From: Bradyrhizobium campsiandrae
GTDB taxonomy: Bacteria; Pseudomonadota; Alphaproteobacteria; Rhizobiales; Xanthobacteraceae
Length of the DNA: 64,000 nt
Assembly: GCF_014529705.1 (NCBI RefSeq)
Contig: NZ_JAANIH010000016.1
Location: 62,001 to 126,000, forward strand
Direction of reading: 5' to 3'
Below are positions 43,302 through 51,809 of this stretch, piece by piece. Both the position numbers and the translations under genes were made by a program. Under the pieces are notes generated by a model. That model saw only the letters and a list, made by a program, of their open reading frames with translations, was not told where the DNA came from and did no database searches. Every line of letters begins with the position of its first letter. Position 1 is the first letter of the stretch.

Positions 43302-43676
43302 ATGTTGAATCAAGGCGAGCTGGATCGCAGCGAGATGGGCCGGTTGATCGGCAGCGACAAGGTCGAGGGAACATCGGTCTATGGGGCCGACCGCAACCGG
43401 ATCGGTTCAATCGAGCGGCTGATGATCGACAAGGTCAGCGGCAAGGTGTCCTACGCCGTGCTCGGCTTCGGCGGATTCTTGGGGCTCGGCAACGATCACT
43501 ATCCCTTGCCCTGGCAATCGCTGAAATACGACACCGAACTCGGTGGCTACGTCACCGGCATCACCGCCAAGGCGCTCGAAGGCGCGCCGAAATATGGCGA
43601 GCGCAGCGATTGGAACTGGGGCGATGACGCCGCCATGCGCGGCATCAACGCCTATTACGGCGTTCCGTTCGCCTGA
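43302..43676 (+). CDS. PRC-barrel domain protein
   Basis: 124 residues, ATG at 43302 with GGAGAA upstream. PRC-barrel fold signature: RLIGSDKVEGTSVYGADRNR, IGSIERLMIDKVSGKVSYAV, LGFGGFLGLGNDHYPLPWQS, then a short extension (AAMRGINAYYGVPFA). PRC-barrel proteins of this short type are common in rhizobia, often stress induced. Divergent from the PoxB-like gene with back-to-back EcfG-like promoters. Confidence 0.85.
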   Translation: MLNQGELDRSEMGRLIGSDKVEGTSVYGADRNRIGSIERLMIDKVSGKVSYAVLGFGGFLGLGNDHYPLPWQSLKYDTELGGYVTGITAKALEGAPKYGERSDWNWGDDAAMRGINAYYGVPFA

Positions 43677-43698
43677 GCTTTTGCAGAAAGGCAGATCC

Positions 43699-43857
43699 AT
43701 GAGTAAGGAACGGCCCGATGAGGATCCCCGCGATCAGACGGACTGGGGTTCGCACAGGCAAACCAACACGCCCTGGAAGGGCACTCCAGAGAAAGAGCAG
43801 GGATCGGACAAGGTGAAGCCCGATCTCGAGAAGTGGCACGAGACCAAGACGCACTGA
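43699..43857 (+). CDS. Small hydrophilic protein, 52 residues
   Basis: ATG at 43699, AAAGGCAG upstream, 22 bases after the PRC-barrel gene, so same operon. MSKERPDEDPRDQTDWGSHR, then PWKGTPEKEQGSDKVKPDLE. Strongly charged and likely disordered. A strong terminator follows. Confidence 0.6.
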   Translation: MSKERPDEDPRDQTDWGSHRQTNTPWKGTPEKEQGSDKVKPDLEKWHETKTH

Positions 43858-43880
43858 CGAGGCGCGTCGGCGTCGAGCGG

Positions 43881-43912
43881 AGCGCGGCACCACGGCGCCG
43901 CGCTTCTTTTTT
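43881..43912 (+). terminator. Intrinsic terminator after the PRC-barrel operon
   Basis: AGCGCGGC (43881-43888), 8-base loop, GCCGCGCT (43897-43904), then TCTTTTTT. Confidence 0.85.
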
Positions 43913-43954
43913 GCGCAGGTGCATTCACGAATGACGGCGGCGATGTCGCAAGCC

Positions 43955-43979
43955 GGAACCATGTTTCCGCGCTGCGGTT
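43955..43979 (+). promoter_or_regulatory. EcfG-like promoter upstream of emrAB-type operon (GGAAC-N16-GGTT)
   Basis: GGAAC at 43955-43959, 16 bases, GGTT at 43976-43979; 69 bases before the GTG at 44049. Confidence 0.45.
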
Positions 43980-44048
43980 AGGCTCCCGGCATGCGTGCAT
44001 CGCCGAGCCCGTTCGCCGCAGCCGTAATCCCGATCGAGGTGTTTGCAA

Positions 44049-45206
44049 GTGGATGCTCAAACCCGGGAGCGTGGGCCGTCCGCGGAGCAACCGCGGAAGG
44101 CGGAAGCTCCAAAGAATTCGCCGGAGGCCAAGCACGACAGCAAGGCAGAGACCGGCGGGCCCGACAAAACCCCGACGTTGCGCCAGCGCATCGCCGAGCA
44201 CTGGCTGCTCGCCACCGTCATCGCCATTGTGCTGATCGCAGCTCTGGTCGGCGGCCTGCTCTACTGGCTGGAAGTCCGTCACTACGAATCCACCGACGAC
44301 GCCTTCGTCGCCGCGCGCAGCTTTTCCGTGGCCTCGAAAGTCGGCGGCTACGTGACTGACATCCCGGTCACGGACAATCAGCACGTCAATGCCGGAGATA
44401 TTCTCGCCAGGATCGACGAGCGCGACTATCGCATTGCCGTCGATCAGGCCAATGCGCAGGTCGAGGTCTCCAAGGCCAACATCGCCAATGTCGCGGCGCA
44501 GATCGATTCCCAGGAGGAGCAGATCAAGCAGGCTCAGGCGCAGCTCGAGCAGGCGCAGGCCCAGCTTCAGTTCTCGCAGGAGGAGTTCAACCGGGCGCAG
44601 GATCTGGTCGAGAAGGGCGCCGGCACCGTGCAGCGCCAGCAACAGACCCGCTCCGATCTTCAGGCCCAGCAGGCCAACACCGAGCGCAGCAAGACCGCGG
44701 TGATCGCCGCGCAAGTCGGCATCAAGAGTCTGCAAGCCCAGCTCGAAGGCGCCAAGGCGCAGCTCCAGCAGTCGCAGGCGCAACTGGATCAAGCCAGGCT
44801 CAATCTGCAGTACACCAGCGTCGTCGCCGCGCAATCCGGTCGTGTCGTCAAGCTGTCGGGCGCCAAGGGCACGTTCGTCACCGCCGGCCAGAGCCTGATG
44901 ATGTTCGTGCCCGACGATGTATGGATCGTCGCCAACTACAAGGAGACCCAGCTCAACGACATGCGGCCGGGCCAGCCGGTCGAGATCCGCATCGATGCCT
45001 ATCCCGGACGCCAGCTGACCGGCCATGTCGATTCGGTGCAGCCGGGCTCCGGCACGGCCTTCAGCCTGCTGCCGGCGGAGAACGCCACCGGCAACTATGT
45101 GAAGGTGGTGCAGCGCGTGCCGGTGAAGATCGTGGTCGACAATTGGCCGGCCGATTTGCCTGTCGGTCCCGGCATGTCGGTCGTGCCCTGGACCAGGGTG
45201 CGATGA
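44049..45206 (+). CDS. HlyD/EmrA-type membrane fusion protein
   Basis: 385 residues from the GTG at 44049 (GAGGTG at about -8). Charged cytoplasmic N-terminus (about 1-50), one membrane anchor (LLATVIAIVLIAALVGGLLY), lipoyl/barrel-sandwich halves (YESTDDAFVAARSFSVASKV; QYTSVVAAQSGRVVKLSGAK) flanking a long coiled-coil hairpin (about 135-265, many QAQAQLEQ repeats). Periplasmic adaptor linking the EmrB-type pump to an outer-membrane channel, which is not encoded here. Stop overlaps the next start (ATGA). Confidence 0.9.
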   Translation: MDAQTRERGPSAEQPRKAEAPKNSPEAKHDSKAETGGPDKTPTLRQRIAEHWLLATVIAIVLIAALVGGLLYWLEVRHYESTDDAFVAARSFSVASKVGGYVTDIPVTDNQHVNAGDILARIDERDYRIAVDQANAQVEVSKANIANVAAQIDSQEEQIKQAQAQLEQAQAQLQFSQEEFNRAQDLVEKGAGTVQRQQQTRSDLQAQQANTERSKTAVIAAQVGIKSLQAQLEGAKAQLQQSQAQLDQARLNLQYTSVVAAQSGRVVKLSGAKGTFVTAGQSLMMFVPDDVWIVANYKETQLNDMRPGQPVEIRIDAYPGRQLTGHVDSVQPGSGTAFSLLPAENATGNYVKVVQRVPVKIVVDNWPADLPVGPGMSVVPWTRVR

Positions 45207-46822
45207 CGGATACGACGCAGGACGGCGCATCCGCCGGCGGCTGGTCGCCGGAACGTTCGGCCGCCGGTGGCCACAATCCGTACCTCATCGCCTTCGTGGT
45301 TTCGATTGCGACCTTCATGGAGGTGCTCGACACCACCATTGCCAATGTCGCGCTGCGCCACATCGCCGGCGGCCTCGCGGTCGGGATCGACGAGAGCACC
45401 TATGTCATCACCAGCTATCTCGTCGCCAACGCCATCGTGCTGTCGATCTCGGGCTGGCTGTCGACCGTGATCGGTCGCAAGCGCTTCTACATGATGTGTG
45501 TGGCCACCTTCTCGGTGGCGTCGTTGCTGTGCGGCTTCGCCTGGAATCTGCAATCGCTGGTGCTGTTCCGCATCCTGCAAGGGCTCGGCGGCGGCGGCAT
45601 GGCCACCAGCGAGCAGGCGATCCTTGCCGACTCCTTCCCGCCGCAGAAGCGGGGACAGGCCTTTGCCATCTACGGCGTCGCTGTGGTCGTCGCGCCGGTG
45701 GTCGGGCCAACGCTCGGCGGCTGGATCACCGACACCTACAGCTGGCACTGGGTGTTCCTGATCAACGTGCCGATGGGGCTGCTTTCGCTGTTCCTGGTCG
45801 GCACGCTGGTGAAGGAGCCGTCGGGGGCGGAGGAGGAGCGGGAGAAGCTGCTGAGCAAGGGCCTGCGGGTCGACTATGTCGGCTTCGCGCTGGTCGCGAT
45901 CGGGCTTGGTTCGCTCGAATATGTGCTCGATGAAGGCCAGCGCAACGACTGGTTCGGATCCAATCTGATCATCAGCTTCGCTGTGCTCTCGGCGGTGTCA
46001 TTGCTTGCGTTGATCCCGTGGGAGCTGACGCGCGACGAGCCTATCATCGATCTCCGCCTGCTCGGCCGCCGCCAGTTCGGCGCCTGCTTCCTGGTCATGC
46101 TCGGCACCGGCGCGGTGTTGATCTCGACCACGCAGATCCTGCCGCAATTGCTCCAGACCGAGCTGAACTACACGGCGATGCTGGCTGGTCTGGCTCTGTC
46201 GCCCGGCGGCATTGCGACGCTGCTGCTGATGCCGGTGGTCGGTCGGCTGGTCGGCACGGTGCAGCCCAAATATCTGATCATGTTCGGCGCAATGGTCGTC
46301 GCGTTCTCGATGTGGCATCTCACAGGGCTGAACGGCGATATTACCTACGGCTATGCCGCGTTGTCGCGCATCTTCCTCGCGATCGGCCTTCCGTTCCTGT
46401 TCCTGCCGGTCACGACCGCCTCATACGACGGCGTGCCGCCCGACAAGACCAATCAGGCCTCGGCGCTGATCAACGTCGCCCGCAACATCGGCGGCTCGAT
46501 GGGCGTGGCGCTGGCGCAGACGGTTCTGGCCCAGCGTCAGCAATTCCATCAGAGCCGCCTGATCGAGCACGCAGCGCCGTCCGATCTCGGCTATCAGCAG
46601 AGCATCGATACGATGACGCGCTTCTTCCAGGCCCAGGGCTCGAATGCGAGCGATGCGGCGTCGCAGGCGGTCGCCTGGGTTGGAAGGACCTTGCAGCAGC
46701 AGGTCGATTTCCTCGCCTATATCGACGTGTTCTGGACGCTCGCGATCATCGCCGTGCTGATGATTCCGATCGCGGCCGTGCTGCGCCCGATCGATCTCGG
46801 CGCGCCGGCGCGAGGGCATTGA
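45203..46822 (+). CDS. MFS efflux pump, DHA2 (EmrB/QacA) type
   Basis: 539 residues with about 14 hydrophobic segments. DHA2 marks: FMEVLDTTIANVALRHIAGG in helix 1, GWLSTVIGRKRFYM (motif A), RILQGLGGGGMATSEQAILA and the antiporter motif C in GVAVVVAPVVGPTLGGWI. Exports drugs or toxic organics with the adaptor encoded just upstream. Translationally coupled to it by a 4-base overlap. Substrate unknown. Confidence 0.92.
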   Translation: MTDTTQDGASAGGWSPERSAAGGHNPYLIAFVVSIATFMEVLDTTIANVALRHIAGGLAVGIDESTYVITSYLVANAIVLSISGWLSTVIGRKRFYMMCVATFSVASLLCGFAWNLQSLVLFRILQGLGGGGMATSEQAILADSFPPQKRGQAFAIYGVAVVVAPVVGPTLGGWITDTYSWHWVFLINVPMGLLSLFLVGTLVKEPSGAEEEREKLLSKGLRVDYVGFALVAIGLGSLEYVLDEGQRNDWFGSNLIISFAVLSAVSLLALIPWELTRDEPIIDLRLLGRRQFGACFLVMLGTGAVLISTTQILPQLLQTELNYTAMLAGLALSPGGIATLLLMPVVGRLVGTVQPKYLIMFGAMVVAFSMWHLTGLNGDITYGYAALSRIFLAIGLPFLFLPVTTASYDGVPPDKTNQASALINVARNIGGSMGVALAQTVLAQRQQFHQSRLIEHAAPSDLGYQQSIDTMTRFFQAQGSNASDAASQAVAWVGRTLQQQVDFLAYIDVFWTLAIIAVLMIPIAAVLRPIDLGAPARGH

Positions 46823-46867
46823 GCGGGGACGATGTGGATCAGTGTCTCTGCAGCCATCTCTTGTCCC

Positions 46868-47014
46868 CGTCACCCTGAGGTGTGACCCTTACGGCGCGAC
46901 AGCGCCGTAAGGGGAGCCTCGAAGGGCGACGGCCCGGCTGCATCGGGGCCGTGCATCCTTCGAGGCTCCCCATGGGACGCGTTGCGTCCCATGCCTCGCG
47001 CCTCAGGATGACGG
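46868..47014. repeat. Nested palindromic intergenic repeat (cruciform type)
   Basis: 147 bp built of nested dyads: outer CGTCACCCTGAGG / CCTCAGGATGACGG, CCCTTACGGCGC/GCGCCGTAAGGG (46886-46897, 46902-46913), GGGGAGCCTCGAAGG/CCTTCGAGGCTCCCC (46911-46925, 46957-46971) enclosing ACGGCCC/GGGCCGT, and ATGGGACGC/GCGTCCCAT. Typical of dispersed Bradyrhizobium repeats; no coding capacity. It also separates convergent genes and may act as terminator. Confidence 0.8.
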
Positions 47015-47038
47015 AACTTGCAGGCTACTCGCCGCCGT

Positions 47039-47503
47039 TCACCCCACCGCTTCCTTCCGCCCCGGCCCCGCATGCACATGCACCTGTTTCGCATGCAGCA
47101 CCTCGCCGCATTCCGAGCAGACCATCACCGGGTCGAACAGCTTGCCGCAGGTCTTGTGCTCGTGCAGCAGCGGGCGGCCGCGCTCGTCGCCCATGTGGGT
47201 GTCGCCCCAATGCACCATCGCCATGATGACGGGATAGAGGTCGAGCCCCTTCTGCGTCAGGATGTATTCGTAACGCTTCGGCGTCTCGGAATAGGGCACG
47301 CGCCGGAGGATCCCGAAGCGGACCAGCTTCTTCAGCCGCTCGGACAGAAGGTGCCGCGTGATCTGAAGCGAGGACTGGAACGCCTCGAAACGGCGCACGC
47401 GCAGGAAACACTCGCGCAGGATCAGCAGCGTCCAGCGGTCGCCGACCACGGCGACGGTGCGGGAGAGCGAGCAGGGCTCTTCGTCCAGCGTATCCCACTT
47501 CAC
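47039..47503 (-). CDS. HxlR-family transcriptional regulator
   Basis: 154 residues from the GTG at 47503 (GGAGACC upstream); an ATG at 47581 would add 26 residues. HxlR winged helix: CSLSRTVAVVGDRWTLLILR, FLRVRRFEAFQSSLQITRHL, LSERLKKLVRFGILRRVPYS, KRYEYILTQKGLDLYPVIMA. After it comes a C-terminal extension with CSECGEVL, a possible metal-binding knuckle (with C in KTCGKLF). Divergent from the SDR gene at 47662, which is its probable target. Confidence 0.88.
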   Translation of the reverse strand: MKWDTLDEEPCSLSRTVAVVGDRWTLLILRECFLRVRRFEAFQSSLQITRHLLSERLKKLVRFGILRRVPYSETPKRYEYILTQKGLDLYPVIMAMVHWGDTHMGDERGRPLLHEHKTCGKLFDPVMVCSECGEVLHAKQVHVHAGPGRKEAVG

Positions 47504-47594
47504 GATCCGGTCTCCGGCACGGTCAGTCAGAAAAAGGAACTGACTTGAATGATCTGAGAAATTTCGCCTGTAAACTAGCATCAGCGATTCAGAT

Positions 47595-47621
47595 TTGACA
47601 GTTCTATTTTGGAACTATAGC
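47595..47621 (+). promoter_or_regulatory. Promoter with dyad in the HxlR-SDR intergenic region
   Basis: TTGACA (47595-47600), 15-base spacer, TATAGC (47616-47621). The spacer holds AGTTC/GAACT (47600-47604, 47612-47616), a candidate HxlR site. The spacing is shorter than optimal. Confidence 0.45.
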
Positions 47622-47661
47622 CTCGGCCCCAATCACACGCTCTCAACCTCTGGAGGCGACC

Positions 47662-48399
47662 TTGCCCAAGCGAAACGCGACCGCGGCCGTGATCGGGGCC
47701 GGCGATTTCATCGGCTCCGAGATTGCCAAGAAATTCGCAGGCGAAGGTTTTTCGATCTATGCGGGCCGCCGCAACGGCGACAAGCTCGCGCCGCTGGTGA
47801 AGGACATCGAGGCGGCCGGCGGCGAGATCCATGCGCGCTCGCTGGACGCGCGAAAGGAGGAGGAGATCATCTCTTTTCTCAACGATGCCGACAGGCACGC
47901 GCCGCTCGAGGTCTGCATCTTCAATGTCGGCGCCAACGTCAATTTTCCGATCCTCGACACCACCGAGCGCGTGTTTCGCAAGGTGTGGGAAATGGCCTGC
48001 TATTCCGGCTTTCTTGCCGGGCGCGAGGCGGCGCGGCTGATGCTGCCGCGCGGCCGCGGCAACATCTTCTTCACCGGCGCGACCGCGTCCCTGCGCGGCG
48101 GCAGCGGCTTTGCGGCGTTTGCCAGCGCCAAGTTCGGCCTCCGTGCGGTGGCGCAGGCGATGGCGCGCGAGCTCGGGCCGAAGAACATCCACGTCGCCCA
48201 TCTCATCATCGATTCCGGCGTCGACACCGAATGGGTACGGCAGCGCCGGCTCGAGGCGCTCGGCCCCAACGCGCTCGACAATCCCGATCTCTTGATGCCG
48301 CCATCGGCCGTCGCTGACTCCTATTGGCAGCTCTATCAGCAGCCGAAGAGCGCCTGGACCTTCGAGATGGAGATCCGCCCGTTCGGAGAGAAATGGTGA
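47662..48399 (+). CDS. Short-chain dehydrogenase/reductase
   Basis: 245 residues from a TTG at 47662, chosen because TGGAGG lies 6 bases before it and the Rossmann motif starts soon after (AAVIGAGDFIGSEIAKKFAG). Departures from classical SDRs: the N-terminal motif is GAGDFIG, not TGxxxGxG, and the S-Y-K centre reads FFTGATASL then FAAFASAKFGL, where Tyr is replaced by Phe/Ala, so catalysis may be altered. Substrate unknown; grouped with the nitronate monooxygenase gene downstream. Confidence 0.8.
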   Translation: MPKRNATAAVIGAGDFIGSEIAKKFAGEGFSIYAGRRNGDKLAPLVKDIEAAGGEIHARSLDARKEEEIISFLNDADRHAPLEVCIFNVGANVNFPILDTTERVFRKVWEMACYSGFLAGREAARLMLPRGRGNIFFTGATASLRGGSGFAAFASAKFGLRAVAQAMARELGPKNIHVAHLIIDSGVDTEWVRQRRLEALGPNALDNPDLLMPPSAVADSYWQLYQQPKSAWTFEMEIRPFGEKW

Positions 48400-48467
48400 C
48401 CGCGGCGCGGATGTCCGGCTAGACTGGTCCCAAGCAAGCTGAAGCAAAATTCCGGGAGGACATTGAA

Positions 48468-49469
48468 GTGAAGACCGCGATCACCGAGCTGTTCGGCATC
48501 GAGCACCCCATCATCCAGGGCGGCATGCATTTCGTCGGCTTTGCCGAGCTGGCGGCGGCCGTCTCCAATGCCGGCGGGCTCGGCATCATCACCGGCCTCA
48601 CCCAGAAGACGCCGGAGCTGCTCGCCAAGGAGATCGCGCGCTGCCGCGACATGACCGACAAGCCGTTCGGCGTGAACCTCACCTTCCTGCCGACCTTTTC
48701 GGCACCGCCTTATCCGGAATACATCGCAGCCATCGTCGAAGGCGGCATCAAGGCGGTCGAGACTGCGGGCCGCAGCCCCGAACAATACATGCCCGCGCTG
48801 AAGGCGGCCGGCATCAAGGTGATCCACAAATGCACCTCGGTCCGCCATTCGCTGAAGGCCGAGCGGATCGGCTGCGATGCCGTCAGCGTCGACGGCTTTG
48901 AGTGCGGTGGTCATCCCGGCGAGGACGACATTCCCAACATGATCCTATTGCCGCGCGCGGCCGAGGAGTTGAAGATCCCGTTCGTGGCCTCCGGCGGCAT
49001 GGCCGACGGGCGCAGCCTGGTCGCGGCGCTGTCGCTGGGCGCGGCGGGCATGAACATGGGCACGCGCTTCATCGCGACCAAGGAGGCGCCGGTGCATCAG
49101 AACGTGAAGAACGCGCTGGTCGCCGCGACCGAGCTCGACACCCGCCTGATCATGCGGGCTCTGCGCAACACCGAGCGCGTGCTGAAGAACGCCAACGTCG
49201 ACCGCCTGCTCGAGATCGAGCATGCCAAGGGCGACAAGCTGACGATCGAGGACATCCACGACCAGGTCGCCGGCGTCTATCCCAAGGTCATGCTGGACGG
49301 GCAGATGGATGCCGGGGCCTGGAGCTGCGGCATGGTCGCAGGCCTCATCCACGACATTCCCTCCTGCAAGGAACTGGTCGATCGCATCATGGCGGAGGCC
49401 GAACAGATCATCCGCAACAGGTTGATCGGGTTCCTCGATGGGACGGGAGCGACGCGAAAGGTCGCCTGA
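48468..49469 (+). CDS. Nitronate monooxygenase (2-nitropropane dioxygenase type)
   Basis: 333 residues, GTG start at 48468 with GGGAGGA upstream. FMN TIM-barrel: IEHPIIQGGMHFVGFAELAA, NAGGLGIITGLTQKTPEL, NLTFLPTF, FECGGHPGEDD (catalytic-region His), FVASGGMADGRSLVAALSLG and AGMNMGTRFIATKEAP. Oxidises toxic nitronates such as propionate-3-nitronate. Downstream of an SDR in the same direction with a 68-base gap. Confidence 0.9.
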   Translation: MKTAITELFGIEHPIIQGGMHFVGFAELAAAVSNAGGLGIITGLTQKTPELLAKEIARCRDMTDKPFGVNLTFLPTFSAPPYPEYIAAIVEGGIKAVETAGRSPEQYMPALKAAGIKVIHKCTSVRHSLKAERIGCDAVSVDGFECGGHPGEDDIPNMILLPRAAEELKIPFVASGGMADGRSLVAALSLGAAGMNMGTRFIATKEAPVHQNVKNALVAATELDTRLIMRALRNTERVLKNANVDRLLEIEHAKGDKLTIEDIHDQVAGVYPKVMLDGQMDAGAWSCGMVAGLIHDIPSCKELVDRIMAEAEQIIRNRLIGFLDGTGATRKVA

Positions 49470-49577
49470 CACCGCCAAACTTCTTAACCACAGAGACAAT
49501 TGACCGCTGGAATTGCCCGCGGCGGCTCCTAAATAGGAGTAAATTACTTCTTAACATCAAGATTTCAGGAGGCGTCC

Positions 49578-49997
49578 GTGGTCCTGAAAAGCATTCCCTT
49601 GGCGATTGTCATTGCCCTCGCGCTGGCGGTGGGCGGTGTCGCGCGCGCTGAAGACTACAAGCCCGACGAATATCTCGGTCTCGATCTGTCCAAGGCCGTG
49701 CTGTCGCCAAAGCGGCTCGGCCCCGAGACGCACTTCGCGCCGGTTGCGCTGGAGGCGAGGGGCGGCAACGAGCCGCAGGCCCGCGCCGAGCCCGTCGATG
49801 TGCCGAAAAAGATCGCGGCCGAACGCGTGCGTGTCTCCGAGCCGAAGATCGCCCACACGAAGAGCACCCAGCCGCGTGGCGCGGCCCGCACCAGGCTTGC
49901 CCATCGCCACGGCAATCCGCTCGACGCCCAGGCGATGGACACCCGCATCCAGACCTGGCCGTGCCGCTCCGGCGGCATCTGCAACTGGAAGCACTGA
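49578..49997 (+). CDS. Exported basic protein, unknown
   Basis: 139 residues, GTG at 49578 with AGGAGG 5 bases upstream. Signal peptide about 1-24 (IPLAIVIALALAVGGVARA). Mature part contains YLGLDLSKAVLSPKRLGP, a Lys/Arg-rich middle and a C-terminus with two Cys (QTWPCRSGGICNWKH) that could form a disulfide. No domain known to me. Confidence 0.65.
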   Translation: MVLKSIPLAIVIALALAVGGVARAEDYKPDEYLGLDLSKAVLSPKRLGPETHFAPVALEARGGNEPQARAEPVDVPKKIAAERVRVSEPKIAHTKSTQPRGAARTRLAHRHGNPLDAQAMDTRIQTWPCRSGGICNWKH

Positions 49998-50115
49998 CCA
50001 AGTCTGAGACCGTCACCTCCGCGTCGCAAAACCGTCGGCGCGGAGTCAAGGAAACGTAAGCCAGCCGTCAAACGACGCAGGCACCTTCCGTCGCGATTCG
50101 ACGAAGGTCTCCTGG

Positions 50116-51681
50116 ATGGCAACGCTCCGCGCCTCGCGCGCATGGACCCGACGGCAGTTTCTGGTCCGCTCCACATCCTCGCTCGCCATCGCTTCGCTCG
50201 CAAAGCCCGGCATCGGCCGCGCCGCCGATCGCCCGCAGATCGCGGGCGGCATTCAATCAGGCGACGTCTCCGATGGCTCGGCCGTGATCTGGGCGCGCGC
50301 CGACCGGCCCGCGCGCATGCAGGTGGAATGCTCGACCGTCGAGAGCTTCAAGAGCATCATCGCGGCGGCGTCGCGCGACGCCCTGCCGGACGCAGACTTC
50401 ACCGCCAAGCTGCAGCTCGACGGTCTGCCATCAGGGCAAGACATCTTCTATCGCGTGCGCTTCGACGACATCGCGACCGGCATCGCCGGCGAGAGCCGTG
50501 TCGGCCATTTTCGCACCGCCCCGGCTGCCGGCCAGTCGATCTCGTTCCTGTGGTCGGGGGATGTCGCGGGGCAGGGCTGGGGCATCGACCTCTCGCGCGG
50601 CGGCTATCGCAGCTATCGCACCATGCTCGCCAACCGGCCGGATTTCTTCATCCACTCCGGCGATCACATCTATGCCGATTGCACGATTCCGTCCGAGCAG
50701 CAACTTCCGAACGGCGAGATCTGGCGCAACATCGTGACCGAGGAGAAATCGCAGGTCGCGCACACGCTGGCGCAGTTCCGCGGCAACTACATCTACAATC
50801 ATCTCGACGAGCATTTTCGCGCCTTCCACGCCGAGGTGCCGATGCTCGCGCAATGGGACGATCACGAGGTGACCAACGACTGGTCGCCGACCGGCAGCTA
50901 TGACGCGGCCGGCTTTGAGGACGACGGCACGCCGCGCCTGGTCGCGCGCGCCCGCCGCGCTTTCTTCGATTTCATGCCGATCCGGGACATTGGCGCGCGA
51001 CAAGGCCGCGTCTATCGCAAGATCGCTTATGGCCCGCTGCTCGACGTCTTCATGATCGACATGCGCAGCTATCGCGACGACACCTGGAACAAGGGTGACG
51101 ATCGTCGCGGCTGGATCCTCGGCGCCGAGCAGCTCGCCTGGCTGAAGCGAGAGCTCGCCGCCTCGCGCGCGACCTGGAAGGTGATCGCGGCCGACCTGCC
51201 GATCGGGCTGATCAGCCTCGATGCCGTCGCGCTCGGCGACGGCCCGCCTGACAGGCGCGAGCATGAGGTCGCCGACCTCCTGAGCGCGATCAAGCACGCC
51301 GGCGTCCGCAACATCGTCTGGCTGACCGCCGACATGCATTACACCGCCGCGCATTATTACGATCCGAACCAGGCCCAGTTTCAGGATTTCGAGCCGTTCT
51401 GGGAATTCGTCTCCGGCCCGCTCCATGCCGGCACCTGGGGGCCGGGCGAACTCGACAACACGTTTGGCCCTGTGGCGATGTACCGGAATGGCTGCAGCGA
51501 GGCCCAAGGCGAGAACCTCGCACCCTGCTTCGGCCTGCAGTTTTTCGGCCGCGTCGACATCGACGGCGCCAGCGGCGTGATGACGGTGACCTTGAAAGAT
51601 GTCGACAACCGCGACCTCTGGTCAGTCGACCTGGTGCCGCAACCGCAGGCGCGCCCGGCCCTGGTGGCTCAGCATTCGTGA
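50116..51681 (+). CDS. phoD: PhoD-family alkaline phosphatase/phosphodiesterase, Tat exported
   Basis: 521 residues. Tat signal TRRQFLVRSTSSLAIASLAK (about 13-33). PhoD N domain (about 40-135), then metallophosphatase core with SGDHIYADC, WDDHEVTNDWSPTGSYD, and LTADMHYTAAHYYDP. Releases phosphate from phosphoesters in the periplasm or outside. ATG at 50116 chosen for the signal. No Pho box searched successfully; regulation unknown. Confidence 0.9.
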   Translation: MATLRASRAWTRRQFLVRSTSSLAIASLAKPGIGRAADRPQIAGGIQSGDVSDGSAVIWARADRPARMQVECSTVESFKSIIAAASRDALPDADFTAKLQLDGLPSGQDIFYRVRFDDIATGIAGESRVGHFRTAPAAGQSISFLWSGDVAGQGWGIDLSRGGYRSYRTMLANRPDFFIHSGDHIYADCTIPSEQQLPNGEIWRNIVTEEKSQVAHTLAQFRGNYIYNHLDEHFRAFHAEVPMLAQWDDHEVTNDWSPTGSYDAAGFEDDGTPRLVARARRAFFDFMPIRDIGARQGRVYRKIAYGPLLDVFMIDMRSYRDDTWNKGDDRRGWILGAEQLAWLKRELAASRATWKVIAADLPIGLISLDAVALGDGPPDRREHEVADLLSAIKHAGVRNIVWLTADMHYTAAHYYDPNQAQFQDFEPFWEFVSGPLHAGTWGPGELDNTFGPVAMYRNGCSEAQGENLAPCFGLQFFGRVDIDGASGVMTVTLKDVDNRDLWSVDLVPQPQARPALVAQHS

Positions 51682-51809
51682 TTGGCCGCCTTGCGCCCGG
51701 CGCGCTATGGTGGTCCTTCCCGCCACCTCTTTTCCATCACCAAAGGGTCTGCTCACGCGGCATCGCCGCGCGCGCTCGGCGGATTGAAATGCCTTAAGGA
51801 GCCCGTTCA

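Noticed and set aside
50431..51507. 358-residue minus-strand frame opposite phoD
   Set aside because: Antisense to a convincing PhoD enzyme, biased composition, no motif.
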